A DNA stretch of 64,000 bases from Mesobacillus jeotgali (GCF_002874535.1 NZ_CP025025.1:1597526-1661525), one strand, 5' to 3'. Positions 1 through 9,795 are shown, counted from the first letter of the stretch. Notes: generated by a model not told the origin, from the letters alone. Numbers and translations: made by a program.

Positions 1-26
1 TGCCAATCATAATGGAGGTTAAATAA
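1..26 (+). CDS. rnjB: RNase J-family ribonuclease, last residues only
   Basis: Only the 3' end of a gene enters the window. Frame 3 reads P-I-I-M-E-V-K and stops with TAA at 24-26. This ending resembles the conserved C-terminus of RNase J proteins, and rnjB (ymfA) directly precedes tepA in B. subtilis. The identification rests on seven residues plus synteny, so it is tentative. A strong terminator follows immediately. Confidence 0.5.
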
Positions 27-33
27 TCACGAG

Positions 34-63
34 AAGCACTGGCTTAATGCCAGTGCTTTTTAC
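34..63 (+). terminator. Rho-independent terminator after the RNase J gene
   Basis: Ten-base-pair stem AAGCACTGGC / GCCAGTGCTT (34-43 with 49-58) with a TTAAT loop, followed by a T-rich run. Confidence 0.85.
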
Positions 64-161
64 TTTTTGCGTATTAAAAATTTTATGACCCCTTCGCTCT
101 GGAATGAAATTGATGATGATGTTCATACTAAAATTATCATGCCTGAAGGGAGCATTAGGAT

Positions 162-902
162 ATGAATAAATTCAGTTCAGAAAACCAGGAAGGCCAGCAA
201 GGGGATAAGGAGAACAAACCATCTGGTCTTCTTGAAAAAATCCAACAGCTAGGTCAGACGAATGTACCTCAGCTGTCTCAGGATTCAAAAATTCATTGTT
301 TGACGATTGTCGGTCAAATCGAAGGGCATATGCAGCTTCCACCTCATAATAAAACGACAAAGTATGAACATTTGATACCGCAAATTGTTGCAATTGAACA
401 AAATCAGAATATTGAAGGGTTGCTTGTCATCTTGAATACCGTTGGAGGGGATGTGGAAGCAGGATTGGCTATATCGGAGATGCTGGCTTCACTCTCAAAG
501 CCGACAGTTTCAATTGTCCTGGGCGGCGGACATTCCATTGGCGTGCCAATTGCCGTTTCATGTGATTATTCGTTCATTGCGGAGACGGCCACAATGACAA
601 TTCATCCAATCAGGTTGACAGGACTCGTCATTGGAGTTCCGCAAACTTTTGAATATCTCGATAAAATGCAGGAAAGAGTAGTTAACTTTGTTACGAAGCA
701 TTCCAATATCGCTGAAGAAACATTCAAAGAGTTGATGTTTGCCAAAGGAAACCTGACAAGGGACATCGGAACGAACGTTGTAGGCCATGATGCAGTTGAG
801 ACTGGTCTGATCCATGAAGTCGGCGGCATCGGACAGGCGATGAAAAAGTTAAATGAATTAATAGATATGAATAAACCACAGTCTGAAGTGATTGTACAAT
901 GA
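162..902 (+). CDS. tepA: TepA, ClpP-like membrane-associated serine protease
   Basis: A 246-residue protein of the ClpP/crotonase-fold peptidase family, matching TepA (translocation-enhancing protein) of B. subtilis. In that species TepA is linked to processing of signal peptides during protein export. The first 40 residues are charged and low in complexity. The protease core shows the ClpP-like oxyanion segment [10 protein letters not shown], the nucleophile motif GGGHSIGVP (Ser about 125) and an IHP motif (His about 148). An RBS-like GGGAG precedes the ATG. Its stop overlaps the ylzJ start by four bases (ATGA), so the two genes are translationally coupled. The position upstream of spoIIIE is conserved. 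Confidence 0.92.
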   Translation: MNKFSSENQEGQQGDKENKPSGLLEKIQQLGQTNVPQLSQDSKIHCLTIVGQIEGHMQLPPHNKTTKYEHLIPQIVAIEQNQNIEGLLVILNTVGGDVEAGLAISEMLASLSKPTVSIVLGGGHSIGVPIAVSCDYSFIAETATMTIHPIRLTGLVIGVPQTFEYLDKMQERVVNFVTKHSNIAEETFKELMFAKGNLTRDIGTNVVGHDAVETGLIHEVGGIGQAMKKLNELIDMNKPQSEVIVQ

Positions 903-1108
903 TCCTTTATACTATGATGCCGCATGAACAGGTGTTTCCTCCAGAAGAAGGAGCCGTAAACCAGGTTATGGTGAGTTATAACGGAATTCCAATTATGGCT
1001 GAATTGACAGAGAATCACGAGTATCGGGTTGTCAGGGTAATGAGTACCGATCCAAATCATTATATGGAACCTGCATGTTTACCGGGTTCGACAATTACAC
1101 TAACGTAG
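899..1108 (+). CDS. ylzJ: YlzJ-like small protein
   Basis: A 69-residue protein, the same length as B. subtilis YlzJ and in the same place between tepA and spoIIIE. It has no signal peptide or membrane segment. It reads [10 protein letters not shown] at the start, and the central PIMAEL segment is typical of the family. It overlaps tepA by 4 nt and so is cotranslated with it. Its function is unknown; a link to TepA is suggested only by the coupling. Confidence 0.85.
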   Translation: MILYTMMPHEQVFPPEEGAVNQVMVSYNGIPIMAELTENHEYRVVRVMSTDPNHYMEPACLPGSTITLT

Positions 1109-1140
1109 ATAAGTCGATTTCTCGATATTAAGTAAAAATG

Positions 1141-1162
1141 ACACTCGTGTAATACGAGTGTT
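1141..1162 (+). other. Hairpin after ylzJ without T-run
   Basis: Perfect 8-bp stem ACACTCGT / ACGAGTGT around GTAAT. The following bases are TAAAAATG, so it is a poor intrinsic terminator. It may instead stabilise the tepA-ylzJ mRNA 3' end. Confidence 0.4.
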
Positions 1163-1249
1163 AAAAATGTAAACAACTAGAAGCTTCCCCGAAAACTGCT
1201 CCAGGCCCAGCTATTTAATAAACGATTGTGCCGTTTCAACTGGCAAATA

Positions 1250-1258
1250 TGATATAAT
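1250..1258 (+). promoter_or_regulatory. Extended -10 promoter upstream of spoIIIE
   Basis: TG-A-TATAAT (1250-1258) is a perfect extended -10 element. No good -35 sits at 16-18 bp (TTGTGC at 1226 is too far, spacing 21). The predicted start, near 1265, lies just before the hairpin at 1278-1306, so transcription reaching spoIIIE would have to pass that hairpin. Confidence 0.5.
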
Positions 1259-1277
1259 ATGGATACACTAAAGCATC

Positions 1278-1306
1278 AGCAGCCGAATAAGGCTGCTTTT
1301 CTTCTT
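1278..1306 (+). terminator. Terminator/attenuator before spoIIIE
   Basis: Stem AGCAGCC / GGCTGCT (1278-1284 with 1291-1297) with a GAATAA loop, followed by TTTCTTCTT. It either terminates tepA-ylzJ or acts as an attenuator in a short spoIIIE leader. Confidence 0.65.
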
Positions 1307-1373
1307 ACTGAAGTTTGAGAACAGCACTCGTTGTTTATGCTGATAGTGAAGCTATAAATATTCAGGTGATAAA

Positions 1374-3710
1374 ATGGCCAAAAAGAAAAGACGGCAATCG
1401 AGAAAGAAAAGTACATTAAAAACAACAGTTCAATATGAACTTGCCGGGTTAGCACTGCTTGCATTGGCCATCATAGCGATGGCGGATTTGGGTGCTGTAG
1501 GAAGGGCGGTCGTGATGTTTTTCCGCTTTTTCTTCGGGGAATGGTATATGCTCAGTCTTGTAGGGCTGGTCGTATTCAGTATTTTTATTATGTGGAAACG
1601 CAGTCTCCCATTTATATTCCATACCAAATTGCTTGGTACATATCTGATTGTTGGTGCAATCTTGTTATTAAGCCACGTTACGTTATTCGAACTGTTATCC
1701 AATGGAGGCAAGTTCGAGGATCCAAGTGTCATTAAAAATACTCTTGATTTATTTGTCATGGAGGCAAAAGGAGAGACAAGCACGACAGACCTCGGAGGCG
1801 GGATGATCGGCGCTGTGATGTTTGCACTCTTTTACTATTTGTTTGATGCAGCGGGGTCTCAATTGATTGCTTTTCTTCTAATCATCATTGGAGCGATTCT
1901 CGTTACTGGAAAGACCTTTAGTGAAGTTGCGGGGAAAATACTTACACCGATTGGCAATTTTATTAAAGGTCAATGGAGTTCATTCATTGATGATTTAAAG
2001 CAATGGAAAGAAGATCAACATCATAAAAAGGAAGCCAAGAAGCTCGAAGCGAAACAGGCAAAGACCGAGAGCAAACAGGCAGATACGCAGGAAGCGTCTG
2101 TTGAAAAAACGATTGACCTTACTGAGGAGCCAGCTCCGGAGCCAATCATCTCCAGCTTTGCGGAGCGAGCCTATGCAAACTCTGCTGAAGCACAACCGCA
2201 GCAGCCGGAGAAGAAGGCAAAACCTGAAAATGACAAAGAAAATGACGTTGACGAATTGCCACAGTCCATTACTTTTACCGAGGTAGAGAATACTTCATAT
2301 GAGCTGCCGCCGATAGACATATTGAAGCTGCCTAATAAAACCGACCAGAGTGGAGAATACGAAATGATCCATGCCAATGCGGCCAAGCTTGAACGAACAT
2401 TCCACAGCTTTGGGGTAAAGGCAAGGGTTACCCAGGTGCATCTTGGGCCTGCTGTTACGAAATATGAAGTACACCCAGATGTCGGTGTCAAGGTCAGCAG
2501 AATTGTAAGCCTGAATGATGATCTGGCACTGGCTTTGGCTGCGAAGGATATCAGGATTGAAGCACCAATACCCGGAAAGTCAGCTATTGGAATAGAAGTG
2601 CCTAATTCCGAGGTGGCAATGGTTTCTTTACGTGAAGTTATTGAATCTAAGCAGCACAACAAACCTGGCTCGAAACTGCAAATTGGTTTAGGACGCGATA
2701 TTACTGGTGAAGCAGTGCTTGCTGAACTAAACAAAATGCCACACCTTCTTGTTGCTGGTGCTACCGGAAGCGGCAAGAGTGTATGTATTAACGGTATAAT
2801 CACCAGTATTCTCATGAAGGCAAAGCCTCATGAAGTCAAGCTGATGATGATTGATCCGAAAATGGTAGAGTTGAATGTTTATAATGGAGTTCCACATCTG
2901 CTGGCCCCTGTGGTCACTGATGCTAAGAAAGCATCCCAGGCACTCAAAAAAGTGGTCAGTGAGATGGAAAGGCGCTATGAGCTTTTCTCACACACTGGAA
3001 CAAGAAACATAGAAGGCTACAATGAATATATAAAGAGGTATAATAGCGAGGAAGAAGCGAACCAGCCTCTGCTTCCATTCATTGTCGTAATTGTGGACGA
3101 GCTGGCGGACTTAATGATGGTCGCATCTTCTGATGTTGAAGATTCAATCACTAGACTGGCACAGATGGCCCGTGCTGCGGGGATCCATCTGATCATTGCT
3201 ACGCAGAGGCCGTCTGTTGATGTTATTACAGGGGTAATCAAAGCAAATATACCATCAAGAATTGCATTTGCAGTTTCTTCGATGACAGACTCACGGACGA
3301 TTCTTGATATGGGCGGCGCCGAAAAGCTGCTGGGAAGAGGAGATATGCTGTTCCTGCCGGTTGGTGCATCCAAGCCTGTCAGGGTGCAGGGAGCTTTCTT
3401 ATCGGATGAAGAGGTTGAAGAGGTTGTAAACTACGTCATTGGCCAACAAAAGGCACAGTATCAGGAGGAAATGATTCCAGAAGATATACCTGAGAACACG
3501 TCTGAGGTTGAAGATGAATTGTACGGTGATGCTGTAGACCTCGTGGTGGAAATGCAAACTGCTTCTGTATCCATGCTGCAAAGGAGATTCAGGATAGGAT
3601 ATTCACGCGCGGCAAGGCTGATTGATGAAATGGAGCTCCGCGGTGTCGTTGGTCCTTATGAAGGAAGTAAACCGAGGACCGTCCTGGTGGCTAAGTCAGA
3701 GGAAGCATAA
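1374..3710 (+). CDS. spoIIIE: DNA translocase SpoIIIE/FtsK
   Basis: A 778-residue septal DNA pump that uses ATP to move the chromosome through the sporulation septum. The N-terminus is basic, then four hydrophobic segments (about residues 20-180) anchor it. A charged, Glu/Lys/Gln-rich linker covers about 215-310. The RecA-like motor carries Walker A GATGSGKS (462-469) and Walker [12 protein letters not shown]. The C-terminal gamma winged helix (about 705-770; [15 protein letters not shown]) recognises SRS/KOPS-type polar sequences. The length is close to that of B. subtilis SpoIIIE. AGGTGAT lies just upstream of the ATG. It stands as a single transcription unit, with a strong terminator downstream. 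Confidence 0.96.
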   Translation: MAKKKRRQSRKKSTLKTTVQYELAGLALLALAIIAMADLGAVGRAVVMFFRFFFGEWYMLSLVGLVVFSIFIMWKRSLPFIFHTKLLGTYLIVGAILLLSHVTLFELLSNGGKFEDPSVIKNTLDLFVMEAKGETSTTDLGGGMIGAVMFALFYYLFDAAGSQLIAFLLIIIGAILVTGKTFSEVAGKILTPIGNFIKGQWSSFIDDLKQWKEDQHHKKEAKKLEAKQAKTESKQADTQEASVEKTIDLTEEPAPEPIISSFAERAYANSAEAQPQQPEKKAKPENDKENDVDELPQSITFTEVENTSYELPPIDILKLPNKTDQSGEYEMIHANAAKLERTFHSFGVKARVTQVHLGPAVTKYEVHPDVGVKVSRIVSLNDDLALALAAKDIRIEAPIPGKSAIGIEVPNSEVAMVSLREVIESKQHNKPGSKLQIGLGRDITGEAVLAELNKMPHLLVAGATGSGKSVCINGIITSILMKAKPHEVKLMMIDPKMVELNVYNGVPHLLAPVVTDAKKASQALKKVVSEMERRYELFSHTGTRNIEGYNEYIKRYNSEEEANQPLLPFIVVIVDELADLMMVASSDVEDSITRLAQMARAAGIHLIIATQRPSVDVITGVIKANIPSRIAFAVSSMTDSRTILDMGGAEKLLGRGDMLFLPVGASKPVRVQGAFLSDEEVEEVVNYVIGQQKAQYQEEMIPEDIPENTSEVEDELYGDAVDLVVEMQTASVSMLQRRFRIGYSRAARLIDEMELRGVVGPYEGSKPRTVLVAKSEEA

Positions 3711-3730
3711 AATCGATACTTGTAAGGAGA

Positions 3731-3765
3731 CAAAAGCCGGATGGTCACATCCGGCTTTTGCTTTT
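3731..3765 (+). terminator. Terminator after spoIIIE
   Basis: Perfect 13-bp stem CAAAAGCCGGATG / CATCCGGCTTTTG (3731-3743, 3748-3760) with a four-base loop, then CTTTT. Confidence 0.9.
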
Positions 3766-3972
3766 CATATAGGATATACCTCCTATAGAAGGTGTAATAA
3801 TGTCATACTATTAAAACCGCTTACAAACTACTATTATATCAAAAAAATAGGTTATTTGTCCCGGAAAAAGTGACAATTTTGGTTATTCTAGCTTTTTTCG
3901 ACAAATTGTTGAAACACTATTTATTTATATCAGAAAAAGTGTTATAGTATTTTCGATTAGTAGGAATGCTAT

Positions 3973-3990
3973 ACATCAGATGTCTGATGT
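3973..3990 (+). promoter_or_regulatory. Palindrome, candidate operator of the GntR regulator
   Basis: Perfect 8-bp inverted repeat ACATCAGA-TG-TCTGATGT just upstream of the ribosome binding site of the GntR gene. GntR-family repressors often bind palindromes in their own leader, so autoregulation is a fair inference. A weaker pair AACACT (3913) / AGTGTT (3938) flanks a possible -10 TATAGT (3943-3948). The remaining spacer from 3766 holds nothing else recognisable. Confidence 0.5.
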
Positions 3991-4017
3991 CTTGAGCAAA
4001 GGTTGGAGGAACGCCTC

Positions 4018-4743
4018 ATGTCGATCAAGTCAGATAACCGGCACCTGTATTTACAAGTAATCGATCACCTGAAGCAAGATATTCAAAAAGGTATATATAA
4101 AGAAAGAGAGAAATTACCTTCAGAATTCGATCTTGCCAAACAACTTGGAGTTAGCAGAGCGACTCTCCGCGAAGCATTGCGAATCCTTGAAGAAGAAAAC
4201 GTCATTGTTCGCAGGCATGGTGTAGGAACCTTTGTCAACGCCAAACCATTGTTTGAGTCAGGCATTGAACAGCTTAACAGCGTGACGGGCATGATTGAGC
4301 AGGCAGGGATGAAGCCTGGTACAATCTTCTTAAACTCAACGACTACTGGGCCAACCGAAGAAGATATTCGTCGTTTTTCATGCTCGCTTGATGATGAAAT
4401 CACACTCGTCGAAAGGGTCAGAACTGCAAACGGTGAACCTGTTGTCTATTGTCTGGACAAGATTCCCGCAAGCATCCTGCCGGAAGATTACTCTTTTGAG
4501 GATGAATCATTACTTCATCTTCTTGAGGTCAAATCGAACCGGAAGGTGACATATGCAGTGGCCCAAATAGAGCCAATCGGCTACCATGAGAAGATTTCAC
4601 CCATCCTTGAATGCGAGCCGGAAACAGCACTGCTTGTATTGAAGCAGATGCATTTCGACGATAACGATGTTCCAATTCTTTATTCGGTCAATTACTTTAA
4701 AGCCGACAAGTTCAGTTTTCATGTCCTTAGAAGAAGAATTTAA
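4018..4743 (+). CDS. ymfC: GntR-family (HutC/UTRA) transcriptional regulator, YmfC-like
   Basis: A 241-residue regulator, the same length as B. subtilis YmfC. The winged helix (about 10-75) contains [20 protein letters not shown] and ends in the HGVGTFV wing. The rest is a UTRA effector domain (about 90-235; LVLKQMHF...VPILYSVNY). Start chosen at ATG 4018 because GGAGGA (4005-4010) sits at ideal distance; an in-frame TTG at 4003 would destroy that site. It precedes the nucleoside-uptake genes and probably controls them, but the effector is unknown. The palindrome at 3973-3990 is a candidate autoregulatory site. Confidence 0.9.
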   Translation: MSIKSDNRHLYLQVIDHLKQDIQKGIYKEREKLPSEFDLAKQLGVSRATLREALRILEEENVIVRRHGVGTFVNAKPLFESGIEQLNSVTGMIEQAGMKPGTIFLNSTTTGPTEEDIRRFSCSLDDEITLVERVRTANGEPVVYCLDKIPASILPEDYSFEDESLLHLLEVKSNRKVTYAVAQIEPIGYHEKISPILECEPETALLVLKQMHFDDNDVPILYSVNYFKADKFSFHVLRRRI

Positions 4744-4829
4744 TTTTTTTAATGAAATGAAAACGCTAACTGATTGGTTTTTCAGAACATTCCTGCGAAA
4801 TCACAAACATTCTCTGGGGGGTACAAACC

Positions 4830-5924
4830 TTGAAAAAGCGTAAATTTGGTTTGGTAATGTCATTGCTTTTAGCGGCAGGTACAATGTTGGCAGGTTGCGG
4901 AAGTGACGAAGGCGACAGTTCTAAGGGCAAGGAGTCAGACTTAAGAGTTGGTATGGTTACTGACGCAGGTACGATTGATGACAAATCTTTCAACCAGGGC
5001 ACTTGGGAAGGAATCCTGAAGGCTGAGGAAGATCTTGGCGTTAAGACAAAGTATCTTAAGCCAGCTGGAACAACTGAAGCTGAATATCTAAAAGAAATCG
5101 GCAACTTATATGATGCAGAATATAAGTTTATCATTACACCGGGCTTTAAATTCGAAACAGCAGTTTTCCAAGCCCAAGATAAATATGAAGATGCTAAATT
5201 CGTCATCATTGACGGAAACCCACACAATGGCGACTATAATCCAGTCGTGAAAGACAACACTGTTGCAGTATTCTTTGCTGAGCATGAGTCTGGTTTCCTA
5301 GCTGGTGTAGCTGCAGCGGTTGAATTGAAGGAAGGCGAAGCTGGCTTCATCGGTGGTATGGAAATTCCTGCAGTACAAAAGTTCAACTGGGGCTTCCAGC
5401 AAGGACTTAAGTATGCAAACGAAAACCTTGACACTAATGTAACAATGAAGGCTGAGAACGTTGTATATCAAGGTTCATTCGACAACGCGGCTGCTGGTGG
5501 ACAAATCGCAGCTCAATTCTATGACCGTGGCGTAGATGTCATCTTCACTGCTGCAGGTGGTGTTGGTGTTGGAGCGATCAACGAAGCTAAGAATCGTGCG
5601 AAGGCTGGAGATAACGTCTGGATCGTTGGAGTTGACGTTGACCAGTTTGAAGATGGTAAGTACGATGGCGACAAGTCAGTTATCCTGACTTCAGCAATGA
5701 AGAAGCTTGACCAGGTTGCTTTCGACATGGTCCAAGCTGAGATTGATGGCGAATTCCCAGGCGGAAAAAAATTGACTTTCGATGCTAAGAATGATGGAAT
5801 TGGTCTTCCTGAGAAAAACCCTAACCTAAGCGAAGAAACTACGGGCAAGGTAAAGGAAGTTTACGAAAAGATCAAATCTGAAGAAATCAAGGTCTCTGCT
5901 GAACAAGGAGATTTATTCAAGTAA
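4830..5924 (+). CDS. nupN: BMP-family nucleoside-binding lipoprotein (NupN/Med-like)
   Basis: A 364-residue substrate-binding lipoprotein of the basic membrane protein (BMP/PnrA) family, which binds nucleosides outside the cell for an ABC importer. A TTG start follows the strong TCTGGGGGG site. The signal peptide ends in lipobox L-A-G-C with Cys23 as lipidation site. Typical BMP motifs follow: GTIDDKSFNQ near the N-terminus, FAEHESGFLAG in the middle and GGVGVGAINEA later. A terminator and a 268-nt spacer separate it from the ATPase gene. Such an arrangement allows the binding protein to be made in excess, as in many ABC importers. Confidence 0.9.
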   Translation: MKKRKFGLVMSLLLAAGTMLAGCGSDEGDSSKGKESDLRVGMVTDAGTIDDKSFNQGTWEGILKAEEDLGVKTKYLKPAGTTEAEYLKEIGNLYDAEYKFIITPGFKFETAVFQAQDKYEDAKFVIIDGNPHNGDYNPVVKDNTVAVFFAEHESGFLAGVAAAVELKEGEAGFIGGMEIPAVQKFNWGFQQGLKYANENLDTNVTMKAENVVYQGSFDNAAAGGQIAAQFYDRGVDVIFTAAGGVGVGAINEAKNRAKAGDNVWIVGVDVDQFEDGKYDGDKSVILTSAMKKLDQVAFDMVQAEIDGEFPGGKKLTFDAKNDGIGLPEKNPNLSEETTGKVKEVYEKIKSEEIKVSAEQGDLFK

Positions 5925-5932
5925 AAAAGTGC

Positions 5933-5966
5933 AAAAGAGACGGTCTCTTCCGTCTCTTTTGTCTAT
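5933..5966 (+). terminator. Terminator after nupN
   Basis: Stem CAAAAGAGACGG / CCGTCTCTTTTG (5933-5944, 5951-5962) with a six-base loop. It probably gives partial termination between the binding protein gene and nupOPQ. Confidence 0.85.
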
Positions 5967-6035
5967 CAAACCCAAAACGGAAAATATTAGAAATTAAAGA
6001 TGATGTGTTTAGCTATTTTCCATTTCAATATAGAA

Positions 6036-6156
6036 ATGTACAGCTCCAGAGCCTGGCTTCCAAAACAATCGGCCCTCCAAAAGGAAGTGTCGCATCACTT
6101 CCCCAGGTAACCGGAACGTTCCTGAGAAGCTGACCAGGGCGCTTACGCTATTCTTA
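6036..6156 (+). repeat. Short decayed relative of the long interspersed repeat
   Basis: The stretch starts CAGCTCCAGAGCCTGGC and ends GACCAGGGCGCTTACGCT then TTCTT. These match the left (CAGCTCCAGCGCCTAGC) and right (GAACGAGGCGCTTGCGCT) borders of the two long copies at 18.9 and 42.2 kb, with a much shorter, unrelated middle. It fills most of the spacer between nupN and nupO. Confidence 0.55.
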
Positions 6157-6192
6157 ATAGGTATAGAGTCTAATACAAAGGTGAGTGCTACT

Positions 6193-7716
6193 ATGAGTTA
6201 TGTAGTTGAGATGTTGAATATTCGGAAAGAGTTTCCGGGTATCGTAGCCAACGATAATATTACCCTTACACTAAAAAAAGGGGAAATACATGCACTACTA
6301 GGTGAAAACGGTGCAGGAAAGTCAACCCTGATGGGTGTTCTGTTCGGCATGTATCAGCCAGAACGAGGCTTAATAAAAGTAAATGGCAAAGAAGTGAAGA
6401 TTACTAATCCTAATGTTGCAAACCGTTTGGGAATTGGGATGGTTCACCAGCATTTTAAGCTTGTTGAAAATTTCACTGTAACAGAAAACATCATATTGGG
6501 CAGTGAGCCGCTTAGGGGCATGGTACTCGATATTGATAAAGCCGCAAAAAGAATTGAAGAATTATCAAAGCATTACGGTTTGAATGTAGATCCTCATGCG
6601 AAAATCGAAGATATTTCAGTAGGTATGCAGCAAAGGGTAGAAATTTTGAAGATGCTTTATCGCGAAGCAGAAGTACTGATTCTGGATGAGCCAACAGCTG
6701 TTCTTACACCAGCAGAAATCGATGAATTGATGAAAATCATGCGTAATCTTATTAATGAAGGTAAGTCTATTATTATTATCACTCATAAATTGAAGGAAAT
6801 TAAGGCAGTTGCTGACCGCTGTACAGTAATTCGCCGCGGAAAAGGAATTGGAACTGTCAATGTAGCAGAAGCCAGTGAGGCTAGTCTTGCTGAAATGATG
6901 GTCGGACGTCATGTCTCTTTCAAAGTGGATAAGAAAGAAAGTACTCCTGGTGAAGTGGTACTTAAAATAGATTCTTTATCAGTCAAAAATAATAGAAAAG
7001 TTATGGGATTGAAGGATTTTTCATTGGAAGTCCGAGCTGGAGAAATAGTCGGTATTGCTGGTGTTGAAGGCAATGGACAGACAGAGCTTGTTGAGGCAAT
7101 CACTGGCTTGAGGAAAGCTGAGTCTGGGACGATTTTAATCAGTGGTGAAGAAATCACAAACCTTCCAATCCGTCAACGGAATGAAAAAGGAATTAGCCAT
7201 ATTCCTGAAGACAGGCAAAAGCGCGGTCTTGTTTTGGATTATTCACTTGTATCAAACATGGTACTTCAAATTTATAACAAGCAGCCTTTCTCTAAGCGAG
7301 GACTATTAAATTTCCCTGCTATGAAAGCGTATGCTCAAAATATCATCGAAAACTTCGATGTGCGTTCAGGTGAAGGTGCTTCTTCGATTGCCAGGACTCT
7401 TTCTGGTGGAAATCAACAGAAAGCTATCATCGGCCGAGAGCTTGAGCTCGATCCAAAGCTCTTGATTGCTGTCCAGCCGACTCGTGGTTTGGATGTTGGT
7501 TCCATTGAATACATCCATAGAAGGATTATTGAGCATCGCGACAAAGGGAATGCAGTACTGCTTATTTCATTGGAACTTGACGAGGTTCTGCAGCTTTCAG
7601 ACCGCATCGCCATCGTAAATAATGGTGAGCTTGTAGGCGAGGTAATCGCTGCGGAAACAAATGAAAATGAAGTTGGTCTTATGATGGCAGGCGTGGCTAA
7701 GGAGAGAAGCATATGA
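6193..7716 (+). CDS. nupO: Nucleoside ABC transporter ATP-binding protein
   Basis: A 507-residue double-cassette ATPase typical of BMP-linked nucleoside importers (YufO/NupO). The first cassette has Walker A GENGAGKST and Walker B LLDEPT-like LILDEPTAV. The second has a degenerate Walker A (GVEGNGQTE) but a good signature LSGGNQQK, a pattern usual in this family. Start ATG 6193 (MSYVVEMLNI) is preferred over GTG 6181 because AAAGGTGAG at 6176-6184 serves it as RBS. The stop overlaps the nupP start (ATGA at 7713). It energises import through NupP/NupQ. Confidence 0.93.
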   Translation: MSYVVEMLNIRKEFPGIVANDNITLTLKKGEIHALLGENGAGKSTLMGVLFGMYQPERGLIKVNGKEVKITNPNVANRLGIGMVHQHFKLVENFTVTENIILGSEPLRGMVLDIDKAAKRIEELSKHYGLNVDPHAKIEDISVGMQQRVEILKMLYREAEVLILDEPTAVLTPAEIDELMKIMRNLINEGKSIIIITHKLKEIKAVADRCTVIRRGKGIGTVNVAEASEASLAEMMVGRHVSFKVDKKESTPGEVVLKIDSLSVKNNRKVMGLKDFSLEVRAGEIVGIAGVEGNGQTELVEAITGLRKAESGTILISGEEITNLPIRQRNEKGISHIPEDRQKRGLVLDYSLVSNMVLQIYNKQPFSKRGLLNFPAMKAYAQNIIENFDVRSGEGASSIARTLSGGNQQKAIIGRELELDPKLLIAVQPTRGLDVGSIEYIHRRIIEHRDKGNAVLLISLELDEVLQLSDRIAIVNNGELVGEVIAAETNENEVGLMMAGVAKERSI

Positions 7717-8792
7717 GAAATACCATCGTATCATTAATATCTATTATTTTAGGTCTGGTGGCCGGTGGCATTTTGATGCTGTTCATCGGCAGCAATCCAA
7801 TTGAAGGCTATTCCTATTTGCTTCAAGGAGCTTTGAAAAACCTAGAGCGTATCGGTAATACTTTAGCAACAGCTACTCCGCTTATATTCACTGGTTTGTC
7901 TGTCGCTTTTGCTTTCCGTACAGGTCTTTTTAACATCGGGGCATCAGGACAAATGCTGGTTGGTGGCCTTGCTGCGACAGCAGTTGCCTTGACTTTTGAT
8001 TTATCCCGGCCAATCCTGCTTTTGGTAATGATCCTTGCAGGCCTGGTAGCAGGTGCATTATGGGCTTTCGTTCCTGGTTTACTGAAGGCGAAGTTCAATG
8101 TTCATGAGGTAGTTTCGACAATCATGATGAACTGGATCGCCTACTGGACGATTTACTATGTTGTACCAGGTTATTTCAAGGGTGAATTCCTTGAGACTGA
8201 ATCAAAAAAATTAGCAGAATCAGATACTTTGAGAACTCCATTCCTTACAGAGATGTTTGATGGATCCTATATTAACTTAGGTCTGTTTCTTGCTGTCATT
8301 GCAGTAATCATTATTGCCTTCATCATCGACAAGACAACCTTGGGATTCGAGTTGAAGGCAGTAGGGTTTAACAGATTCGCTGCAGAATATGCGGGTATGA
8401 AAGTTAATCGAAACATCATATTGTCCATGTTGATTTCAGGTGCACTTGCTGGAGTCGGCGGGGTAGCTTTGTACACAGGAAATGCTTCAAGCATTCAAAT
8501 TGGTATTCTGCCTGCACAGGGTTACGATGGCATCGCGGTCGCTCTTCTCGGTGCAAATCATCCTGTAGGTGTATTCTTCGCAGCAGTGCTGTTCGGGATT
8601 CTATACTCAGGTACTGGGTTCATGAATGCTATGACTGAAATCCCACCTGAATTGGCAAATACCATTATCGCGATCATCATTTATTTTGCTGCAACAAGTG
8701 TAATGATTGAACGTCTGTTGAATAAATTCAAGGCGAGAAAATCAAACAAAGAAGATAAAAGTGGTCCTGTAGTCGAGAAGGGAGATTCATAA
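7713..8792 (+). CDS. nupP: Nucleoside ABC transporter permease 1
   Basis: A 359-residue integral membrane permease of the BPD_transp_2 (BMP/ribose type) family. It has about nine to ten hydrophobic helices, a cytoplasmic Lys-rich tail after residue 335, and the typical GLFNIGASGQM motif that contacts the ATPase region. It overlaps nupO by 4 nt and is followed 1 nt later by nupQ, so the three are one operon. Confidence 0.92.
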   Translation: MRNTIVSLISIILGLVAGGILMLFIGSNPIEGYSYLLQGALKNLERIGNTLATATPLIFTGLSVAFAFRTGLFNIGASGQMLVGGLAATAVALTFDLSRPILLLVMILAGLVAGALWAFVPGLLKAKFNVHEVVSTIMMNWIAYWTIYYVVPGYFKGEFLETESKKLAESDTLRTPFLTEMFDGSYINLGLFLAVIAVIIIAFIIDKTTLGFELKAVGFNRFAAEYAGMKVNRNIILSMLISGALAGVGGVALYTGNASSIQIGILPAQGYDGIAVALLGANHPVGVFFAAVLFGILYSGTGFMNAMTEIPPELANTIIAIIIYFAATSVMIERLLNKFKARKSNKEDKSGPVVEKGDS

Positions 8793-8793
8793 G

Positions 8794-9747
8794 ATGTGGT
8801 CAATAATAGAACAAATTTTTCCTTACGCGATTATCTTTACAATTCCTCTTCTTATTACAGCACTAGGCGGACTTTTTAGTGAAAGAAGCGGTATTGTTAA
8901 TATTGCCCTTGAGGGATTAATGGTCATTGGAGCCTTCTCTGGCGCTCTATCCATCCATTATCTGAGCGGCGTATTGGACAACCACACATTGGTACTCTGG
9001 CTTGGATTGCTGGCTGCTGTACTTGCTGGTATACTTTTCTCCATCTTGCATGCGTTTGCGAGCATTAATCTGAATGCAAACCAAATCATCAGTGGTACGG
9101 CAATCAATATGATTGCGACCGCCCTGACAGTGTTCCTTGCACGCAATATCACTGGAAGTGGAAACATAAGGATCTCTAGTGGTTTTTCACCATCAAATGT
9201 TCCTTTTCTATCTGATATTCCAGTGATTGGAGATTTGTTTTTCACAAAAACATACCCTACAACATGGTTTGTATTAGCTATTCTTTTTGTAAGTTCATTC
9301 ATTTTATATAAAACAAGGTTTGGACTTCGTTTAAGATCATGTGGTGAATTCCCGCAGGCTGCAGAAGCAGCAGGAATCAATGTCAGGAAAGTCCGTTACA
9401 GCGGGGTACTGATCTCTGGTGCTTTCGCCGGATTGGGCGGAGCCTTGATTATTGTCACGCAGTCAGGTGAGTTCACAGGGACCGTTGCAGGTCTGGGCTT
9501 CCTTGCATTGGCTTCCCTGATTTTCGGTCAGTGGAAACCGCTAGGCGTGCTGGCAGCGACATTATTCTTTGGATTTGCCAGTACGATTGCAAACGTCTCT
9601 CAAGTAATTCCTGAGCTCGCTGTTATTCCACCAATCTTGTTGAAGATTTTCCCATATGTAGTGACGCTAATCGCACTTGTTATATTCTCCAAGTCATCAC
9701 AAGCACCAAAGGCTGTTGGAGAAACATTTGACAGTGGAAAACGCTAA
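8794..9747 (+). CDS. nupQ: Nucleoside ABC transporter permease 2
   Basis: A 317-residue permease of the same superfamily as NupP, with about eight to nine membrane helices. It shows the paired motifs SERSGIVNIALEGLM near the N-terminus and LRSCGEFPQAAEAAGI in the central loop. Together with NupP it forms the heterodimeric channel. It ends the operon; a terminator follows 14 nt after the stop. Confidence 0.92.
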   Translation: MWSIIEQIFPYAIIFTIPLLITALGGLFSERSGIVNIALEGLMVIGAFSGALSIHYLSGVLDNHTLVLWLGLLAAVLAGILFSILHAFASINLNANQIISGTAINMIATALTVFLARNITGSGNIRISSGFSPSNVPFLSDIPVIGDLFFTKTYPTTWFVLAILFVSSFILYKTRFGLRLRSCGEFPQAAEAAGINVRKVRYSGVLISGAFAGLGGALIIVTQSGEFTGTVAGLGFLALASLIFGQWKPLGVLAATLFFGFASTIANVSQVIPELAVIPPILLKIFPYVVTLIALVIFSKSSQAPKAVGETFDSGKR

Positions 9748-9760
9748 CTCTGATACTGCA

Positions 9761-9795
9761 AAAAGAGGTACCTGCTCTAGGTGCCTCTTTTATTT
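9761..9795 (+). terminator. Terminator of the nupOPQ operon
   Basis: Stem AAAAGAGGTACCT / AGGTGCCTCTTTT (9761-9773, 9779-9791), one G-T pair, followed by ATTT. Confidence 0.85.
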
